Of a stretch of DNA of 64,000 bases, positions 17,542 through 27,327 are shown piece by piece. The notes under the pieces were generated by a model. That model searched no databases, had not been told where the DNA came from, and was given only the letters and a program-made list of their open reading frames with translations. The position numbers and the translations under genes are program-made. This DNA comes from Hydrogenobaculum sp. Y04AAS1 (lineage in GTDB: Bacteria > Aquificota > Aquificia > Aquificales > Aquificaceae): positions 248,001 to 312,000 of the forward strand of contig NC_011126.1 of NCBI RefSeq assembly GCF_000020785.1, read 5' to 3'. Position 1 is the first letter of the stretch. Each line of letters begins with the position of its first letter.

Positions 17542-20358
17542 ATGAACATTACAAGGCGTGGATTTTTAAAAGGAATGGCTGCAACTGGTGCTGCTACACT
17601 GGTTGGTAAAAAGTTACTGACGCCAGAACAGGCAAAGGCAATCCAAACAAAAAACATCCAATACGCTTATAAACCAAACATATGTAACTTTTGCGCAAAT
17701 GCCTGTGGTATACAAGTAAGGGTCGCTTCTATCTCCGGTAAACCAAATAGACTTATGAAGATAGAGGGTAATATACATCATCCTTACAATAGAGGTGTTG
17801 CCTGCGCTAGGGGTCAAAGTGGTATATCTTACATATATGATAAAGACCGCATTAAAAAACCCCTTATAAGAATTGAAGGCTCTAAAAAAGGCGAGTGGAA
17901 ATTTAAAGAAGCTTCTTGGCAAGAAGCTTTTAATTATATGATGAACAAGTTAAAAAATATAAAACCTTATGAAATGGCTCTTATGGGAGGATGGCAAGGA
18001 TGTGCTTTTTATGGTACTTATTTGCTTCCTTTTGTGGTAGCTGCTCAAATCCCAACGCTTTATGGCTCTCCGATACAGCATTGTGTTGGTTCTGAGCATT
18101 TAGGTCTTCATACTGTGTTTGGCAATTATAACACCCACGATGAGGTGGTGTGCGATTACGATAGAGCAAGATATATATTGGCAGTAAGAAGCAACGGTTC
18201 TTTGGCCGGTATTTCCACTGGAAGAGCTCATAGGTTTGGAGCAGGCATTAAAAACGGTGCTAAAGTGGTGGTATTAGACCCAAGAGCATCGGAGCTTGCT
18301 GCCAAAGCAGATGAATGGATTCCCATAAGACCAGGCACCGACAACGCCTTTGCTTTGGCTATGCTTCATGTGATCTTAAGAGAGCAAAAAGATGGAAAAG
18401 TACTTTACGATGAAGAAACCCTTAGATTTTTTACAAACGCTCCTTTTTTGGCTTATAAGGATGAAAAAGGAAATCTGCAACTATTGTCTGATGTAGATAA
18501 AGACGGGGCTGTGGAGGCTTGGTACGTTTACGATGAACTCTCAAACTCTGTCCAGAAAGTATTTGGCTTTTATAATACAAATAAAATATCTAAAGACAAC
18601 AAAGTGTTAAAACCAGCTCTATTTACAAAAAATCTCAACGTAAACGGCAAAAATGTAAAAACTGTATTTGAGTATCTTATGGATTATACGCAAAACTTTA
18701 CACCAGAATGGGCTTCTAAGATAACCGATGTACCAGCATCCACTATAAAAAGGGTTGCCGTGGAGTTTGCCACTATGAAACCAGCCATTGTAGAGCCAGG
18801 GATTTACGACTCTAGATATGAAAACACTATCCAGCTAAGGAAAACCTTGGCTATCATACAGGCTATAACAAGTGGATACGATAAACCGGGTACTTGGGTT
18901 ACAGGCGGAAGTTATAAGATGCTTATAAAAGACTTTTTTGAGTTTACCAAGAAAAATGGAAATAAGATCACCATTCCCGTAAAAGGATATCCAGATGTAG
19001 ACATACCTGGCATGCTTAGGGTATTGGACGTTGGCTTTAAATATTTTTTTAATCCAAAAGCTTGGGCACACGAATATCCATCCGTACAATGGGCTTATTT
19101 GCAAACCGAGCTTTCCAAAGGCAAAGAAGCAACGGTATTTCCTTTTATTACAGATAACGGTTTTTACGAATCTACCAAAAAAGAGGTGTTTTGGAAAGGC
19201 CAGCCTTATCAGCTAAAAGCAGCTTTCGTATACGCCCTTAACTTAGTAAGAGGTGACGTAGAAACTCAAAGATGGAAAGAATTTTTAACAAATCTTGATT
19301 TGGTGGTGGGTTTTGATACGATGCCTTCAGATACCATGCTCTATGCAGATGTAATATTCCCAGATATTCCTTATATACTAAAAAAAGATGTTATTTTTGA
19401 TTTAAACACATCTCACGATTATAGTTTTGGCACAAGAGAAGCTGCTATGCCAAAAGACGGCGATGAAATGCACGCTTTAGATTTTATGTACATGCTATCA
19501 AAAGCCATGAATGTACCTTGGCTTGATACGATGGCAGAGCTTTATCAGTACTGGAAGTGGGATAAAAAAGAGCTCAATCAAAAATGCGAAGAATCTTGGA
19601 ACAAATACGGCACCATAGTACCAGCTATAAGAGAGCTTCAGCTTAAAAACAAAGTAGCTCCTGAGTTAAAAGAATATAAAGGTATATCAAAAACAGTACA
19701 AGAGTTGGAAGAAGAGATATCTAAAAAAGGTGTGATAACGGCGATGTATAGAGAAGAGCTTATGGCTAAATACTCTGTGCCATGGCATCAACCAGTGCCT
19801 ACTCCAAGTGGACGCATGGAAATCTATTCAAATGTATTTGCTACACTTCAGAACATGTTTGGTTATAAGCCAAATTACGATCCTTTGATAGCATATATAC
19901 CACCAAAATGGAAAGGTGATATAGCCCCAGAAGATGTGAAACTTGAAGAAAACGAATTTTTTATAACACATGGTAAAGTACCAATACAATCTCATACTTG
20001 TGCTGCTACGGTAGACAACCCTATACTAGTAAGCATAGGAAAGTGGAGAGAAGGTGTTTATTATGGTATATGGATTAACGATAAAAAGGCTAAGTCTCTT
20101 GGTATAAAAGAAGGCGATGATATTTTGGTGACAAACGTTATGTATCCAAATTTAAAAGTAAAAGGTAAAGCGCATCTTACAAAACTAATAAGACCAGATA
20201 CGATATTTATACCGGGGGCTTTTGGAGCTTCTTCTAAAAAACTAACATACGGCGATGGTTTGGGAACTCCGTTAAATGATCTGATACCCTATAGACCAGA
20301 ACCGGTTATAGGTGGATATAGAGCAAACGAATTTACTGTAAAAGTTGTGAAGGCTTAA
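17542..20358 (+). CDS. Molybdopterin oxidoreductase catalytic subunit (sulfur/polysulfide reductase type, SreA/PsrA-like)
   Basis: The 938-residue protein begins with a Tat signal (TRRGFLKG, residues 4-11) and so acts in the periplasm. A [4Fe-4S] site is formed by C48-x2-C51-x3-C55 and C88. Molybdopterin-binding stretches (VVVLDPRASELAAKADEWIPIRPGTDNAFALAMLHVI) and the C-terminal domain (ISHGK-like THGKVPIQSHT, FIPGAFG) follow. The length is greater than ordinary PsrA and closer to SreA/TtrA. With the PsrB and PsrC partners downstream it most likely reduces sulfur or polysulfide using quinol electrons. Tetrathionate, thiosulfate or arsenate as substrate cannot be excluded. Confidence 0.82.
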   Translation: MNITRRGFLKGMAATGAATLVGKKLLTPEQAKAIQTKNIQYAYKPNICNFCANACGIQVRVASISGKPNRLMKIEGNIHHPYNRGVACARGQSGISYIYDKDRIKKPLIRIEGSKKGEWKFKEASWQEAFNYMMNKLKNIKPYEMALMGGWQGCAFYGTYLLPFVVAAQIPTLYGSPIQHCVGSEHLGLHTVFGNYNTHDEVVCDYDRARYILAVRSNGSLAGISTGRAHRFGAGIKNGAKVVVLDPRASELAAKADEWIPIRPGTDNAFALAMLHVILREQKDGKVLYDEETLRFFTNAPFLAYKDEKGNLQLLSDVDKDGAVEAWYVYDELSNSVQKVFGFYNTNKISKDNKVLKPALFTKNLNVNGKNVKTVFEYLMDYTQNFTPEWASKITDVPASTIKRVAVEFATMKPAIVEPGIYDSRYENTIQLRKTLAIIQAITSGYDKPGTWVTGGSYKMLIKDFFEFTKKNGNKITIPVKGYPDVDIPGMLRVLDVGFKYFFNPKAWAHEYPSVQWAYLQTELSKGKEATVFPFITDNGFYESTKKEVFWKGQPYQLKAAFVYALNLVRGDVETQRWKEFLTNLDLVVGFDTMPSDTMLYADVIFPDIPYILKKDVIFDLNTSHDYSFGTREAAMPKDGDEMHALDFMYMLSKAMNVPWLDTMAELYQYWKWDKKELNQKCEESWNKYGTIVPAIRELQLKNKVAPELKEYKGISKTVQELEEEISKKGVITAMYREELMAKYSVPWHQPVPTPSGRMEIYSNVFATLQNMFGYKPNYDPLIAYIPPKWKGDIAPEDVKLEENEFFITHGKVPIQSHTCAATVDNPILVSIGKWREGVYYGIWINDKKAKSLGIKEGDDILVTNVMYPNLKVKGKAHLTKLIRPDTIFIPGAFGASSKKLTYGDGLGTPLNDLIPYRPEPVIGGYRANEFTVKVVKA

Positions 20359-20376
20359 ATGTTTTAGGAGGCTTTT

Positions 20377-21048
20377 ATGGAAAAGGTTATACCAAAATGG
20401 GTGTTCGTGGTGGATTTAAACTCTTGTGTAGGATGCAATGCTTGTATGGCAGCTTGCGCCCAAGAAAATCAAACGCCTTATTGGTCAGAAAAGTGGAGAA
20501 CAAAAGTAGAGCAAATAGAAATAGGCGAGTTTCCGGAGACAAAACGTGTATTTTTCCCACATCTTTGTATGCAGTGCCAAAACACTCCTTGCTATTACGC
20601 TTGTCCTACTGGTGCCACTTACAAAACCGAAGAGGGTATTGTGCTTGTAAACCACGAAAGATGTATAGGCTGTGAGGCTTGTGTAATAGCTTGTCCTTAT
20701 GGAGCAAGATATCCTTATGAATCTGATGATGTAGACGAATGTGAAAAGTTGTACGGTGAAGAGGCAAGGCATACCACACCTCACATAGACAAATGCACAT
20801 GGTGTTATCATAGGCTAAAAGAAGGTTTAGAACCAGCTTGTGTAGAAACATGTCCTACCAACTGCCGTATGTTTGGAGATTTAAACGTAGATTCTTACGT
20901 ATCTAGGCTTGTATTAGAAGGTAAGGCTATACCGTTAAGCCCTCAGCTTGGTACAGAGCCAAAAGTGTTTTATGTAACCTCAAAAGAAACACCAATAGGC
21001 GTTGCCTCTCATCACCTTGATGAACCACCATACAAACAAACTATTTAA
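20377..21048 (+). CDS. Four-cluster ferredoxin subunit (PsrB/SreB-like)
   Basis: The 223-residue protein has the classic 4x[4Fe-4S] pattern of DMSO-reductase-family electron-transfer subunits: CVGCNACMAACAQ, CMQCQNTPCYYACPTGATY, CIGCEACVIACPYGARYP, and CTWCYHRLKEG...CVETCPTNC. It passes electrons from the membrane subunit to the molybdenum subunit. It has no signal peptide and is expected to be exported with the Tat-carrying catalytic subunit. It follows that gene by 18 bases with an AGGAGG site. Confidence 0.92.
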   Translation: MEKVIPKWVFVVDLNSCVGCNACMAACAQENQTPYWSEKWRTKVEQIEIGEFPETKRVFFPHLCMQCQNTPCYYACPTGATYKTEEGIVLVNHERCIGCEACVIACPYGARYPYESDDVDECEKLYGEEARHTTPHIDKCTWCYHRLKEGLEPACVETCPTNCRMFGDLNVDSYVSRLVLEGKAIPLSPQLGTEPKVFYVTSKETPIGVASHHLDEPPYKQTI

Positions 21049-21060
21049 AGGAGGTAAAAC

Positions 21061-21960
21061 ATGGACGGACTTACTATGTATTTTGGTAACTATCAGCACT
21101 TTGTGCATCAAACAGCTTGGGGATGGATGATAGCTGTTTATCTTTTCTTAGGTGGCCTTGGTGGTGCCATGGGTGCTTTGTCTTCTTATTTTTACCTTAT
21201 AAAAAAAGAAAATAACCCGGTGCTATTTGGGCTTTCTACACTTCTTGGTATAGGTCTTGTAAACTTTGGTGGTATATTTTTGCTTATACATATGCTCAAA
21301 CCTTGGTTTGCGTTTTTTGTATGGACTCATCCTACCAGCTGGATATTTTGGGGTGCATCCTTTATTATGATATACACTATCACAGGTGCCATTTGGGGAC
21401 TTTCGCTTATATCAGCTCATATTAACTTTCCTTTTTCTCAAAAGCTTAAAAACCTAAACACTTCTTTAGTGGATAAACTTGGGTATATAAGCGGTGTTAT
21501 GGGACTTTTAACGGCTGTTTATACTGGGCTTTTGCTTTCTACTGCACCAGCCATAACGCTTTGGTCAAATCCTGGCTTACCGGTACTTTTTATGGTATCT
21601 GCTCTTTCTACTGCTACAGCTTATTTTATGCTGGTATCTCCTTCTCATATAGCTCATGAAAATGAAAAACTTGATATAGCTTTACTTGCATTAGAGATTA
21701 TCATAATATCCGCTTTCTTTAACTACCTATTTATATCAAGTGCCGCTGGTAAATTTATAATCTCCAAAATGCTTTCTTCTATTGGTTTCATGGGGTTTTT
21801 TGTAACACTTGGTCTTTTGGTGCCGTTTTTGCTTGAAATTTATGCCATCAAAAAGCACTCAAAATCTTTAGTAATATTGGCTTCTTTACTCGTTTTGATG
21901 GGCGGGTTTTTGCTTAGATTTTACATTCTAAAATTTGGATATTACACATACCCATGGTAA
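21061..21960 (+). CDS. NrfD/PsrC-type membrane quinol subunit
   Basis: The 299-residue polytopic protein has about eight hydrophobic segments and the family features HQTAWGWMIAVYLFLGGLGGAMGA and LLIHMLKPWFAFFVW. It anchors the complex and exchanges electrons with the quinone pool. It follows the PsrB-like gene by 12 bases with an AAGGAGG site. Its last codons overlap the next gene by 7 bases. Confidence 0.88.
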   Translation: MDGLTMYFGNYQHFVHQTAWGWMIAVYLFLGGLGGAMGALSSYFYLIKKENNPVLFGLSTLLGIGLVNFGGIFLLIHMLKPWFAFFVWTHPTSWIFWGASFIMIYTITGAIWGLSLISAHINFPFSQKLKNLNTSLVDKLGYISGVMGLLTAVYTGLLLSTAPAITLWSNPGLPVLFMVSALSTATAYFMLVSPSHIAHENEKLDIALLALEIIIISAFFNYLFISSAAGKFIISKMLSSIGFMGFFVTLGLLVPFLLEIYAIKKHSKSLVILASLLVLMGGFLLRFYILKFGYYTYPW

Positions 21961-22919
21961 ATGTTTTTGGGCTTTTAGAACTAAAATTTCCTATTGTTTT
22001 TGACGAAAAAAAGTGTATCAATGTGATAAAATCAAAAAAAGAGTGTGATGCTTGTGAGAAGATATGTCCAACAAACGCTATTGATTTACAAAATGCTTCC
22101 GTAGAAGCCTCTTCATGCACCCTTTGCGGTGCATGTTCTTTAGTATGCCCTACTGAGGCTATAAGCGTTGAAATAGATTATGCAGGGGCTATAAAGGATT
22201 TTGAAGCTAAAGAAATATGTATAGGGTGTGTAAGATCAGATAAAGCCGAGGTTATATTGCCATGTATAGCAAATCTTAACGAAAAAGATATTTTAAATAT
22301 ATCTACAAAGAAAAAGGTTTATTTTGATATAAGCCCTTGTGAGAGCTGTGTTTATGGCTTTTCAGAAGATATTAAAAATTTGGTATCAAAAGCCATATAC
22401 CTATCAAAAGTATTTAGAATAGGCAATATACCTTCTTTTGCGGAAGAAGATTATAAGCCAAAGTTTAGACATACTTCTTTTAAAAACAAACAAAAAGAAG
22501 AATTTTCAGTATTAAACAAAGAAGAACTATGTTCTAATAAAATACCTTTTGAAGGGAAGTTTGGCCACATAGAAATATCTGAAGGTTGCGATCTTTGCGG
22601 AGCTTGCGAGGCCATATGCCCCCAAAAAGCTATAAAGATAGAAAACGCTTTTATAAACTTTTCTCATGGACTTTGTATAGCATGTGGCTTGTGTGAATAC
22701 GCTTGCGGTTTAAGCCATTCTTCAAGACCTCTAACTTTAAGAAAAGCTGTTATACCATCAAAATATACAAAAGATTATGAACCGATATCCATATCTCACA
22801 AACATACATGTGAAAACTGTGGCAAAGTATTTTATACAAAGGAAGATGATCAAAGCTTATGTATAATCTGTCAAAAAGAGAAAAACCTTCAAAATATGAT
22901 ACTTGATTTATTGAAATAA
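21954..22919 (+). CDS. Polyferredoxin-like iron-sulfur protein of the sulfur-reductase operon
   Basis: The 321-residue soluble protein has two N-terminal [4Fe-4S] motifs (CDACEKICP and CTLCGACSLVCP), a middle region with CIGCVRS and CESCVYG, two more motifs (CDLCGACEAICP and CIACGLCEYACG), and a C-terminal zinc-ribbon-like pair CENC...CIIC. It lacks a signal peptide, so it is probably cytoplasmic. Translational overlap with the PsrC-like gene makes it part of the same unit, in the place held by the extra Fe-S protein (SreD) of archaeal sulfur reductase operons. A chaperone or cytoplasmic electron link are both possible; the exact role is unknown. Confidence 0.7.
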   Translation: MVNVFGLLELKFPIVFDEKKCINVIKSKKECDACEKICPTNAIDLQNASVEASSCTLCGACSLVCPTEAISVEIDYAGAIKDFEAKEICIGCVRSDKAEVILPCIANLNEKDILNISTKKKVYFDISPCESCVYGFSEDIKNLVSKAIYLSKVFRIGNIPSFAEEDYKPKFRHTSFKNKQKEEFSVLNKEELCSNKIPFEGKFGHIEISEGCDLCGACEAICPQKAIKIENAFINFSHGLCIACGLCEYACGLSHSSRPLTLRKAVIPSKYTKDYEPISISHKHTCENCGKVFYTKEDDQSLCIICQKEKNLQNMILDLLK

Positions 22920-22923
22920 ATTG

Positions 22924-22959
22924 TCATTGACAATAATCAAATCATTGACAATAATCAAA
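22924..22959 (+). repeat. Perfect 18-bp tandem duplication holding two Fnr-like boxes
   Basis: TCATTGACAATAATCAAA occurs twice back to back (22924-22941 and 22942-22959). Each copy contains TTGACAATAATCAA (22927-22940 and 22945-22958), one mismatch from the TTGAT-N4-ATCAA consensus seen in the denitrification island. The second copy's TTGACA doubles as a -35 element. Confidence 0.75.
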
Positions 22960-22974
22960 TTTTTAGTGTAAAAT
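22945..22974 (+). promoter_or_regulatory. Promoter of the heme chemoreceptor gene, predicted leaderless
   Basis: TTGACA (22945-22950) and TAAAAT (22969-22974) are 18 bases apart. Seven bases separate the -10 from the ATG at 22982 and no Shine-Dalgarno site exists. The overlap of an Fnr-like box with the -35 suggests repression or unusual control, because an activator would normally sit at -41.5. Confidence 0.6.
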
Positions 22975-22981
22975 TATCTCT

Positions 22982-24643
22982 ATGAAATTTAAGACGAAAG
23001 TAAACATAAGGATAGTCTTGGCGCTTCTTTTCTTATGGATAGCTAGCACGGTGGCTTCACTTTACAGCACTAGAGTATTATCTATAAAAGCTGCAAAACA
23101 AACTGCCAACATAGCTGCAAACACTGTAAGGATAGGTTTAAACTCTGAAATGCTAAACGGAACTATGGCAAATAGAGAGTTTATATTAAAAGAGACAAAA
23201 TATATAAAGGGTATAAAAGATGTTTATGTAATAAGAGGAGAAGCTGTAGACAAGCAGTTTGGACCCGGCTTTAAAAACGAGAATCCAAGAGATAGAATAG
23301 ATGATGAAGTGCTTAAAGCGGGAAAGCCAATGTATGTTTTTGACGAAAATCTAAAAAACGCATCTTTTAGAATCACAATACCTTATATAGCAAGACCTTA
23401 TAAAGGTATAAACTGTTTGCAGTGCCATCAGGTCAAAGAAGGCACGGTGTTGGGAGCTATAACTTTAAAATTGGATATGAACAAATTTAGAAACGTAGGT
23501 CTTTTTCTGGGTGCCATTATTTCATCGCTCTATTTAATTGTAATAGTTTTGGTATTTTTTATAATGAGTAGGTTCTTTTCAAAATATATTTATGTTTTTT
23601 CTAAAATGGACACTTCTATAACACATTTGTCTAATGGCGATTTTTCTGATTCTTCAGGGGCTCTTGAAGCCTTGAAAAATGTTAACTTTAAAGATGAAAT
23701 AGGCAACATTATATCTTCATATAGAAATTTGGCTAACGTGCTAAAAACTATTTTTGGTGAACTTTTTGATTTAGCTAAACATCTGTCTCAAGGTGATCTA
23801 AGATATAGAATATCGTCAAACTTCTCTGGTGAATTTGAAAATATCAAAAACAATCTAAACAGTGCCATAGATGAACTTTCTAAAAGCTTAAAGAAAGCTG
23901 TTGATAGTTTTAATGAAATAGCTTCACATGTAGAGTCTTTTGAAGGGGATATAAAAGATATAACAGAAAACATATCTTTACAAAACCAAGAGATTAACGC
24001 TATATCCTCTATGATAGAGGAGTTTTCCGCTACTTTAAAGGATATATCAAATAACACAGAAAAACTTGATAATTCTACAAAATCTATGAATGATTCTATA
24101 GCTTCTAGCAAAGAAAAGATGGAAACCTTAAGTCAAGCTTCTTCAAAGATTATGTATTCTGGTAAAAGGATATCCGAATTTATAGAAAAAATAATAGATA
24201 TCTCAGAGCAAACAAATCTTTTAGCCTTAAACGCTGCAATAGAGGCTGCCCGTGCTGGTGAACAAGGAAGAGGGTTTGCGGTAGTAGCCGATGAGGTGAG
24301 AAAACTAGCAAACAACACTCAAGAAGCTGCTTCTGAAATAAGCTCTATGGTAAACGAAGTTATAAAAGCTATCGAAGATACGGTAAAAGCTACACAAGAA
24401 TCTACAGAAGAGTTTAAAACTATAATAACTGGTTTTGAAAGTATGTCTATTCTCATAAGCCAGATAGCGAAAGCTATAGAGCAGCAAAACGTGGCTTTAA
24501 ATGCAATAGTAAATGCTGTATTTAACATAAAGGAATCTTCGGAAAGAAACACCGCAAAGATTTTAAATATAAAAACCAAATCAGAGTTTGTAAAAAACAT
24601 TGTAGATAGCTCAAAGCAATTTATTAACAGATTTAAGCTATGA
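22982..24643 (+). CDS. Methyl-accepting chemotaxis protein with periplasmic c-type heme site
   Basis: The 553-residue protein has an N-terminal membrane helix (about 10-30), a periplasmic sensor of about 140 residues, a second helix (about 172-195), a HAMP-like region, and a cytoplasmic signalling hairpin with [35 protein letters not shown]. The sensor carries C145-x2-C148-H149 (CLQCH), a covalent heme c site, so it may sense redox state or NO/O2. Similar heme-PAS or DUF3365-type sensors occur in delta- and epsilonproteobacterial receptors. It follows the sulfur-reductase operon and has its own promoter. Confidence 0.88.
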   Translation: MKFKTKVNIRIVLALLFLWIASTVASLYSTRVLSIKAAKQTANIAANTVRIGLNSEMLNGTMANREFILKETKYIKGIKDVYVIRGEAVDKQFGPGFKNENPRDRIDDEVLKAGKPMYVFDENLKNASFRITIPYIARPYKGINCLQCHQVKEGTVLGAITLKLDMNKFRNVGLFLGAIISSLYLIVIVLVFFIMSRFFSKYIYVFSKMDTSITHLSNGDFSDSSGALEALKNVNFKDEIGNIISSYRNLANVLKTIFGELFDLAKHLSQGDLRYRISSNFSGEFENIKNNLNSAIDELSKSLKKAVDSFNEIASHVESFEGDIKDITENISLQNQEINAISSMIEEFSATLKDISNNTEKLDNSTKSMNDSIASSKEKMETLSQASSKIMYSGKRISEFIEKIIDISEQTNLLALNAAIEAARAGEQGRGFAVVADEVRKLANNTQEAASEISSMVNEVIKAIEDTVKATQESTEEFKTIITGFESMSILISQIAKAIEQQNVALNAIVNAVFNIKESSERNTAKILNIKTKSEFVKNIVDSSKQFINRFKL

Positions 24644-25530
24644 TTGATGCTTTTAACTCTTCTTGGGACAGCGATAAAATAAACGAAAACCAATGGGAAG
24701 AGACAGCGCAAGGTATAGATGAATATATAGAGACCTCTCATTGGACTCTTATAGAGGTTAAAGATTTTGATATTTCCGATGACATAGCTTTTCTTGATGG
24801 TATAGTAAGACTTGATAGTGAAATTTTTTATAAAGAAAACAAGGCTAGGTGTAGGTTGTTTAGTTTGGCAAGTGGTATATGTGAGATGAAGCCCAATTTT
24901 TATAACGATTTTGAGGCTTTTAAAAGCATAAAAACAAAGAAAATAGCAATACCAGACAAAGAAATACCAAAAAACCAAATCATTGTAAAAAACGCAAGAT
25001 ACGATTTGGTATCTAAAGACCAGGACCATCTTATTTTGTTAAAACAATTAGAATACGAAACTTTAATAGATTATATAAAGCATTCACATACAAGATTTAT
25101 AATATGGGATGGCTCGTTACCTATTACATTTTCAGGCTTGGGCAATGAGCTGGTGTTTGGGTTTATTAAATCTCACAGAAAATATTTTGTAAATCCTCAA
25201 AACTTGGAGCTTTTGTATGAAATAAAGGCTTTTCAAAGAACACCTATTATACACTACACAAGTCAAGACCAAAAAAACTTTTACTACACTTGGTATACCA
25301 CATTAAACAACGATATAACTGGGCTTGTTAGAATTGAGACGCTGGCAAGTATGGATATAAAAGAAGCCTCTTATTTGGCTAACGCAATTTGTGTTATTTT
25401 AAGAAAGTTTGCATCAAGTCCATTGTATGAACAAAGAGCTCCTCAAAATTTAGCCCCCATAAGCGCTTTGGAACGCTATCTTAGAGCTTATCTTGGATAT
25501 TACTTTTTCGATGCTCCGGTGTTTTCTTGA
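24640..25530 (+). CDS. Uncharacterised protein, possibly NurA-like nuclease
   Basis: The 296-residue protein overlaps the chemoreceptor stop by 4 bases (ATGA). No signal peptide or membrane helix is visible. The acidic [13 protein letters not shown] and [11 protein letters not shown] segments, an aromatic middle region and a C-terminal [18 protein letters not shown] recall the NurA nuclease fold, in which spaced aspartates bind manganese. The match is by eye and weak. No HerA is adjacent. Its 3' end overlaps rlmB on the other strand by 31 bases. Confidence 0.45.
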   Translation: MIDAFNSSWDSDKINENQWEETAQGIDEYIETSHWTLIEVKDFDISDDIAFLDGIVRLDSEIFYKENKARCRLFSLASGICEMKPNFYNDFEAFKSIKTKKIAIPDKEIPKNQIIVKNARYDLVSKDQDHLILLKQLEYETLIDYIKHSHTRFIIWDGSLPITFSGLGNELVFGFIKSHRKYFVNPQNLELLYEIKAFQRTPIIHYTSQDQKNFYYTWYTTLNNDITGLVRIETLASMDIKEASYLANAICVILRKFASSPLYEQRAPQNLAPISALERYLRAYLGYYFFDAPVFS

Positions 25531-26255
25531 TTTTTATAAACTTCCCATAAACATATAGCTCCAGCTGCACTTACATTAAGAGATGTTACTTTGCCTTTCA
25601 TGGGTATGGAGACTCTAACATCCGAATGCTCTAATACATTTTTTGATACGCCTTCACCTTCAGAACCTAGCACTATACACATAGGATATGCAAAATCTAC
25701 TTTCGTTATATCTTTTCCGCCTTTTTCAAGAGCGTAAACCCATCCGCCCATCTCTTTAAAGGTTTTTATAGCTTTGCTGATACTTGGGGTTTTTGAGATT
25801 TTAAGATGAAATATAGCACCAGATGAAGACTTTACAACAACGGCATTTATAGGAGCACTTCTATCTTTTGGTATTAAAAGCCCTATACCTCCAAACACTT
25901 CAACAGTCCTTGCTATAGAACCTACGTTTTGTGGGTCTGTTATATGATCAAGCACTACAAAAAAGCCTTTTTCTTCTATCGTTTTTCTAAAAAGCTCTTC
26001 TTCTGGCACATAGGTGATAGGGCTTAGTATGGCTACAACTCCCTGAGTTTTTTTGGTGTTTGCAAGCTCCTCTAGTTTTTGCCTTGGTGCAATCTGGACT
26101 TTTATACCTCTTTCTTTGGCAAGGTCTAAAAGCTCTTTTGGTGCTTTTGAATCATGCGCTATAAGTATTTTTTCCATAGATTGACCAGCTACAAGGGCTT
26201 CTATGACTGGATTTCTTCCCCATATTACATAACTTTGCATAGTGTGCTTTAGCAT
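25500..26255 (-). CDS. rlmB: RNA 2'-O-methyltransferase of the SpoU/TrmH family (RlmB-like)
   Basis: The 251-residue protein has an N-terminal substrate-binding domain (YVIWGRNPVIEAL) and a C-terminal SPOUT knot with DPQNVGSIARTVEVFGGIGLLIP, VLGSEGEGVSK and VSIPMKGKVTSLNVSAAGAI. This is the layout of RlmB, which methylates G2251 of 23S rRNA; a tRNA methylase cannot be excluded. The ATG at 26255 follows a GGAAGGAGG site. It overlaps kdsB by 7 bases. Confidence 0.87.
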   Translation of the reverse strand: MLKHTMQSYVIWGRNPVIEALVAGQSMEKILIAHDSKAPKELLDLAKERGIKVQIAPRQKLEELANTKKTQGVVAILSPITYVPEEELFRKTIEEKGFFVVLDHITDPQNVGSIARTVEVFGGIGLLIPKDRSAPINAVVVKSSSGAIFHLKISKTPSISKAIKTFKEMGGWVYALEKGGKDITKVDFAYPMCIVLGSEGEGVSKNVLEHSDVRVSIPMKGKVTSLNVSAAGAICLWEVYKNQENTGASKK

Positions 26256-26980
26256 TTTTCAACCTCCTTCCGAAACACGTTGAAACACTCTAACATCTCC
26301 TTTACAATATTTATGTCTTCTTCTACATCTATCCCGTGGTAAAAGTTTTTTGTATAAATCATTTTTATGGGTATATTGTTTTCTAAGAGTCTAAGCTGTT
26401 CCAAGCCCTCTATTTGTTCCAACGTGCTTTGGGGTAATTTTACAAACATTTCTAATATGTTCTTTCTAAAAGCATAGATACCTATATGTTTGAGTGGATA
26501 AATAGATGTTATATCGTTTCTTTTGTAAGGTATCAAAGCCCTTGAAAAATAAAGGGCGTTTGAGTCTTTATCAAGCACAAGCTTTACATTGGCTGGTGAG
26601 TCTATATCAAGCTTTGTGTATAAGCTTGAAACAGGAGCGTTTTGTAGGCTTTTAAGAAGAGCTTCTATATCCTCTTTGTATGAAAATATCTCATCCCCTT
26701 GATGATTGATAATAAAATCCACATCAAAATCTTTTGAAGCCTCATAAACCCTATCGCTTCCAGAGGGTAAATCTTCTTTTGTTTTTACAAAGTTTATATC
26801 CAAATCTTTTACTGCGTTGTAAACCTCTTCACTGTCTGATGTAAGAAGTATATCAAATCCTGTTTTTTTGAGATGCTCAATCACCCATCTTATAAGGGGT
26901 TTACCACATATATTCAAAAGGGGTTTATCTTTAAGTCTTGTGGATTTTATACGAGCCGGTACTACTATAAGCGTTTTCAT
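26249..26980 (-). CDS. kdsB: 3-deoxy-manno-octulosonate cytidylyltransferase
   Basis: The 243-residue nucleotidyltransferase begins VVPARIKSTRLKDKPLLNICGKPLIRWVIEHLKKTG and has LPSGSDRVYEA, HQGDE and HGIDVEEDI, matching CMP-KDO synthetase. It activates KDO for the inner core of LPS, which supports an outer-membrane-bearing cell. It lies in a tight minus-strand run with the coiled-coil gene upstream and rlmB downstream. Confidence 0.93.
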   Translation of the reverse strand: MKTLIVVPARIKSTRLKDKPLLNICGKPLIRWVIEHLKKTGFDILLTSDSEEVYNAVKDLDINFVKTKEDLPSGSDRVYEASKDFDVDFIINHQGDEIFSYKEDIEALLKSLQNAPVSSLYTKLDIDSPANVKLVLDKDSNALYFSRALIPYKRNDITSIYPLKHIGIYAFRKNILEMFVKLPQSTLEQIEGLEQLRLLENNIPIKMIYTKNFYHGIDVEEDINIVKEMLECFNVFRKEVEKC

Positions 26981-27327
26981 GATTTTAAAGAAAAGACTAT
27001 AAAGATGGCTATTAAGATAAGTACCGCGATAAAAAACCCAATGTTTAAGATAGTAAGCCCTTTCTTCTCTTCTTCCAAAGATTTTATATATTGGTCTTTT
27101 GATTTTATAAGAGCTTTTACATCTTCTACTATCTTTAGTATGTTGTCGAGCTCTTGTTTTGTCTCTTTGTATCTTTTTTCTAAAAGCTCATATTCAGTCT
27201 TGCACTTTACAAGCTCTCTATTCAACGTTTCTATGGTTTTGTCTTTTCCTTCTATGATTTTCTTTTGTTCTTCTATTGTTTGTGTTAATTTCGCCAATTC
27301 TGCATTTATCTTTGGTGTATTATCCAT
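26977..27327 (-). CDS. Tail-anchored coiled-coil protein
   Basis: The 116-residue protein is a long heptad-rich coiled coil (about residues 8-90) followed by a single C-terminal hydrophobic helix (ILNIGFFIAVLILIAIFIVF), so it is probably held in the inner membrane with the coil in the cytoplasm. I do not recognise a family. It overlaps kdsB by 4 bases and the MATE gene by 8, so the three are translated together. Confidence 0.75.
   Translation of the reverse strand: MDNTPKINAELAKLTQTIEEQKKIIEGKDKTIETLNRELVKCKTEYELLEKRYKETKQELDNILKIVEDVKALIKSKDQYIKSLEEEKKGLTILNIGFFIAVLILIAIFIVFSLKS

Noticed and set aside
22924-22959. The 18-bp tandem repeat as the start of a CRISPR array
   Set aside because: There are only two copies, with no spacer between them and no cas genes; it fits regulatory boxes better.
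24319-25029. A 236-codon minus-strand frame opposite the chemoreceptor and the NurA-like gene
   Set aside because: It lies antisense to two genes with clear plus-strand support, its product looks like an artefact (Cys-, Phe- and Tyr-rich), and no ribosome site precedes it.
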